Assembly (NCBI GenBank): GCA_002482415.1
Contig: DLFY01000033.1
Location: 5,837 to 11,969, forward strand
DNA length: 6,133 bases
Direction: 5' to 3'
DNA from: Phycisphaerales bacterium UBA7708
Lineage (GTDB): Bacteria > Planctomycetota > Phycisphaerae > Sedimentisphaerales > Anaerohalosphaeraceae
In this document: piece after piece, positions 4,933 through 6,133 of the stretch
Position numbering within the stretch: position 1 is the stretch's first letter
How the letters are laid out: each line of letters opens with the position of its first letter
Translations under genes and position numbers: made by a program
The notes under the pieces: generated by a model
The model's database searches: none
What the model saw: only the letters and a program-made list of their open reading frames with translations
What the model was told of the DNA's origin: nothing

Positions 4933-5889
4933 TTATCGTCGGATTTCCCAGGTCTTCTGTGTTTGAATCCATTTTCTGGCCGTCTCAACTTCATCATCGC
5001 TGTACAGTCGTCCAAGTTTTTGATTTTCGGTTTTTTTGACAGGGAAGTTCACCAGTACCTCATCCAGAATCGGCATCATGTAATGGGACCAGGTTTCGCC
5101 GGTTATATCAGGATTGGTTGTCGGCAGGCGGCGATCACTGAGGAAGTAACGTCTCAGACTTTCGACCGCCTGGGGCTGGCGGATGTAAGCCAAATCATGC
5201 AGCAACTCGAAACGACTGCTCCTGTTTATCTCTCCTTCTATGATTTGTATCGATTTTGCAATGTCATCGCCGGCCCCCATTCTTGCCCTGGCAAGGCGGG
5301 CAGCCCAGGCTTCCGTATAGAACCAATTGAATCCCTCCGCTCTGGAACCACCTTTGCGCTGAAGTGCCGATTGGACCGTCAGCATCTCCTCAAGATCAGG
5401 GACTATCTCCTGCATATCCGCAACTCCGCAGATCAGGATTTGCGGTTTACTCAATGACTTTGATTGCAGGCCTTCTTTGAGCATTTGCCTGGCGGCCGGG
5501 CTGAAATCCTCTTTGGTAAATGTCAAAAGCCATTGACTGGCTTCTTGCAGGGAACCTGTCGTAGAAGCCCTGACAAGCTGCTGCACAACCTCCCGTGTAA
5601 TTCCGGGCTTGTTTTGAATTTTCGCCAGGCGACAGGCCTGCTTATAGGCATGCCTGCGAACCATCCAGTCCGGATCATCCTGATAGGGTTTTAAGACCTG
5701 CAGGAACTGATTGGGGTCGGCGTTTTTTAATTCCGTATCCGTGAAGCCTTCGGCGTATTGTTTTGCCCTGATGCTGTCGATCATCTTTTTGTATTTTGAA
5801 TCCAGTCCTTCTGCGTTCTGAGCAATACCAGCCGCCTGAACAAGACCACCAAAGAAAACGAGAACCACCGCATATACACTGTCCCGCAT
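4933..5889 (-). CDS. Secreted HEAT-like repeat protein of unknown function
   Basis: This 318-residue protein has an N-terminal signal peptide: 'YAVVLVFFGGLVQA' is the hydrophobic core and cleavage is likely near residue 19-20. Residues 30-60 are charged and helical. Repeated helix pairs follow: 'FLQVLKPYQDDPDWMVRRHA' continuing into 'YKQACRLAKI' (62-91), then segments near 97-122, 128-170 ('VADMQEIVPDLEEML') and 190-250 ('AWAARLARARMGAGDD', 'LLHDLAYIRQPQAVESLRRY'). The 'DP-x-x-x-VR-x-x-A' pattern is typical of HEAT repeats. No enzymatic motif is visible. The start at 5889 has a strong GGAGG 6 nt upstream. The next gene (3512-4822) encodes a protein of similar design, so the two probably work together in the envelope or arose by old duplication. 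Upstream lie a perfect palindrome (5923-5934) and repeat copy B. Confidence 0.85.
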   Translation of the reverse strand: MRDSVYAVVLVFFGGLVQAAGIAQNAEGLDSKYKKMIDSIRAKQYAEGFTDTELKNADPNQFLQVLKPYQDDPDWMVRRHAYKQACRLAKIQNKPGITREVVQQLVRASTTGSLQEASQWLLTFTKEDFSPAARQMLKEGLQSKSLSKPQILICGVADMQEIVPDLEEMLTVQSALQRKGGSRAEGFNWFYTEAWAARLARARMGAGDDIAKSIQIIEGEINRSSRFELLHDLAYIRQPQAVESLRRYFLSDRRLPTTNPDITGETWSHYMMPILDEVLVNFPVKKTENQKLGRLYSDDEVETARKWIQTQKTWEIRR

Positions 5890-5922
5890 GTAACACCTCC
5901 CTTTTGATTATTGGCTCAAACT

Positions 5923-5934
5923 GAACAATTGTTC
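5923..5934. promoter_or_regulatory. 12-bp perfect palindrome, possible second TetR operator
   Basis: GAACAATTGTTC is perfectly palindromic and shares the 10-bp core AACAATTGTT with the tetR operator candidate at 913-924. It lies 34 bp upstream of the ATG at 5889, where a repressor could act on transcription of that gene and its neighbour. No convincing -35/-10 pair was found around it, and the outer flanks that extend the tetR palindrome are not conserved here, so the assignment is tentative. Confidence 0.45.
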
Positions 5935-5935
5935 C

Positions 5936-5988
5936 GCGTCGGCGTGGCCCAGCTTACGAATTTAATTTTCTATTTTCGATTTTCCATT
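5936..5988. repeat. Dispersed intergenic repeat, copy B
   Basis: Aligned by hand to copy A (4861-4920), 42 of the first 48 bases are identical. Copy B then lacks a 7-nt CAATTTT unit before the shared CCATT end. Mismatches in the head (5940, 5944, 5945, 5952) break the neat hairpin of copy A. It has the same orientation and the same place relative to the following gene as copy A, about 47 bp upstream of an ATG. Confidence 0.75.
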
Positions 5989-6038
5989 GAAACAAATGAT
6001 TTGCTGAATAATTTTTAATTTCTCCGTGAGGCCAAGAT
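5989..6038. other. Short AT-rich spacer, nothing recognised
   Basis: This lies between repeat copy B and the possible partial gene at the right edge. It contains no clear promoter pair or terminator hairpin. Confidence 0.4.
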
Positions 6039-6133
6039 TCATTTACCAACCTGTTTCATCTTTGTTTTCAAAATCTTATTTGTTTTCTTTTCTAACATTT
6101 CAAGTTTACTCAAAATACTTTTTTGCGTTTCAT
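6039..6133 (-). CDS. Possible C-terminal fragment of a lysine-rich protein
   Basis: One minus-strand frame is open from the right edge to a TGA at 6041-6039, giving 30 residues: ETQKSILSKLEMLEKKTNKI followed by LKTKMKQVGK. Heptad-like spacing of Ile and Leu (I, L, L, L, I, L) with many lysines would suit an amphipathic C-terminal helix or coiled coil. The base composition is far more AT-rich than the neighbouring genes, which argues either for chance openness or for a gene of different origin. The function cannot be judged. If real, it ends about 150 bp upstream of the gene at 4933-5889 on the same strand. Confidence 0.35.
   Translation of the reverse strand, partial: ETQKSILSKLEMLEKKTNKILKTKMKQVGK

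Noticed and set aside
3433..5988. CRISPR array formed by the repeated AT-rich units
   Set aside because: There are three widely separated, imperfect copies in different spacers, without regular spacers or cas genes.

Overview
The window looks like a chromosomal stretch from a sulfatase-rich, Gram-negative-type bacterium. A planctomycete, possibly of the Phycisphaerae, is my best guess. The reasons are a Tat-exported type I sulfatase, secreted alpha-repeat (HEAT-like) proteins of no recognised family, moderate GC genes separated by very AT-rich spacers, and dispersed intergenic repeats. This placement is an inference from style, not from a marker gene.

Layout, left to right. (1) Positions 1-42 hold the first 14 codons of a minus-strand gene, possibly tyrosyl-tRNA synthetase, with a near-consensus sigma-70 promoter at 95-123. 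(2) A TetR-family repressor lies at 233-880 (-). Its promoter (933-961) is followed at once by a 24-bp near-perfect palindrome (907-930), the best operator candidate in the window. (3) A 527-residue formylglycine-type sulfatase lies at 1002-2585 (-) and carries a twin-arginine signal. (4) A 438-bp divergent spacer (2592-3029) holds a good plus-strand promoter and a roughly 170-nt leader with inverted repeats. (5) A small lipoprotein lies at 3030-3344 (+). (6) The convergent spacer (3345-3511) is full of inverted repeats. (7) Two secreted, probably helical-repeat proteins lie in tandem at 3512-4822 and 4933-5889 (both -), and each has a copy of the same AT-rich repeat just upstream. (8) A lysine-rich C-terminal fragment of a further minus-strand gene may reach the right edge (6039-6133).

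How the parts may work together. The tetR gene looks autoregulated. The 10-bp core of its palindrome, AACAATTGTT, recurs in a 12-bp perfect palindrome (5923-5934) upstream of the second helical-repeat gene, so that gene pair could belong to the repressor's regulon. The sulfatase would act in the periplasm or outside the cell on sulfated glycans. The lipoprotein and the two secreted proteins are envelope proteins with no assignable function. I found no tRNA, rRNA, CRISPR array, transposase or defence system. The most interesting items are the shared palindrome, the three-copy repeat, and the leader and alternative start of the lipoprotein.
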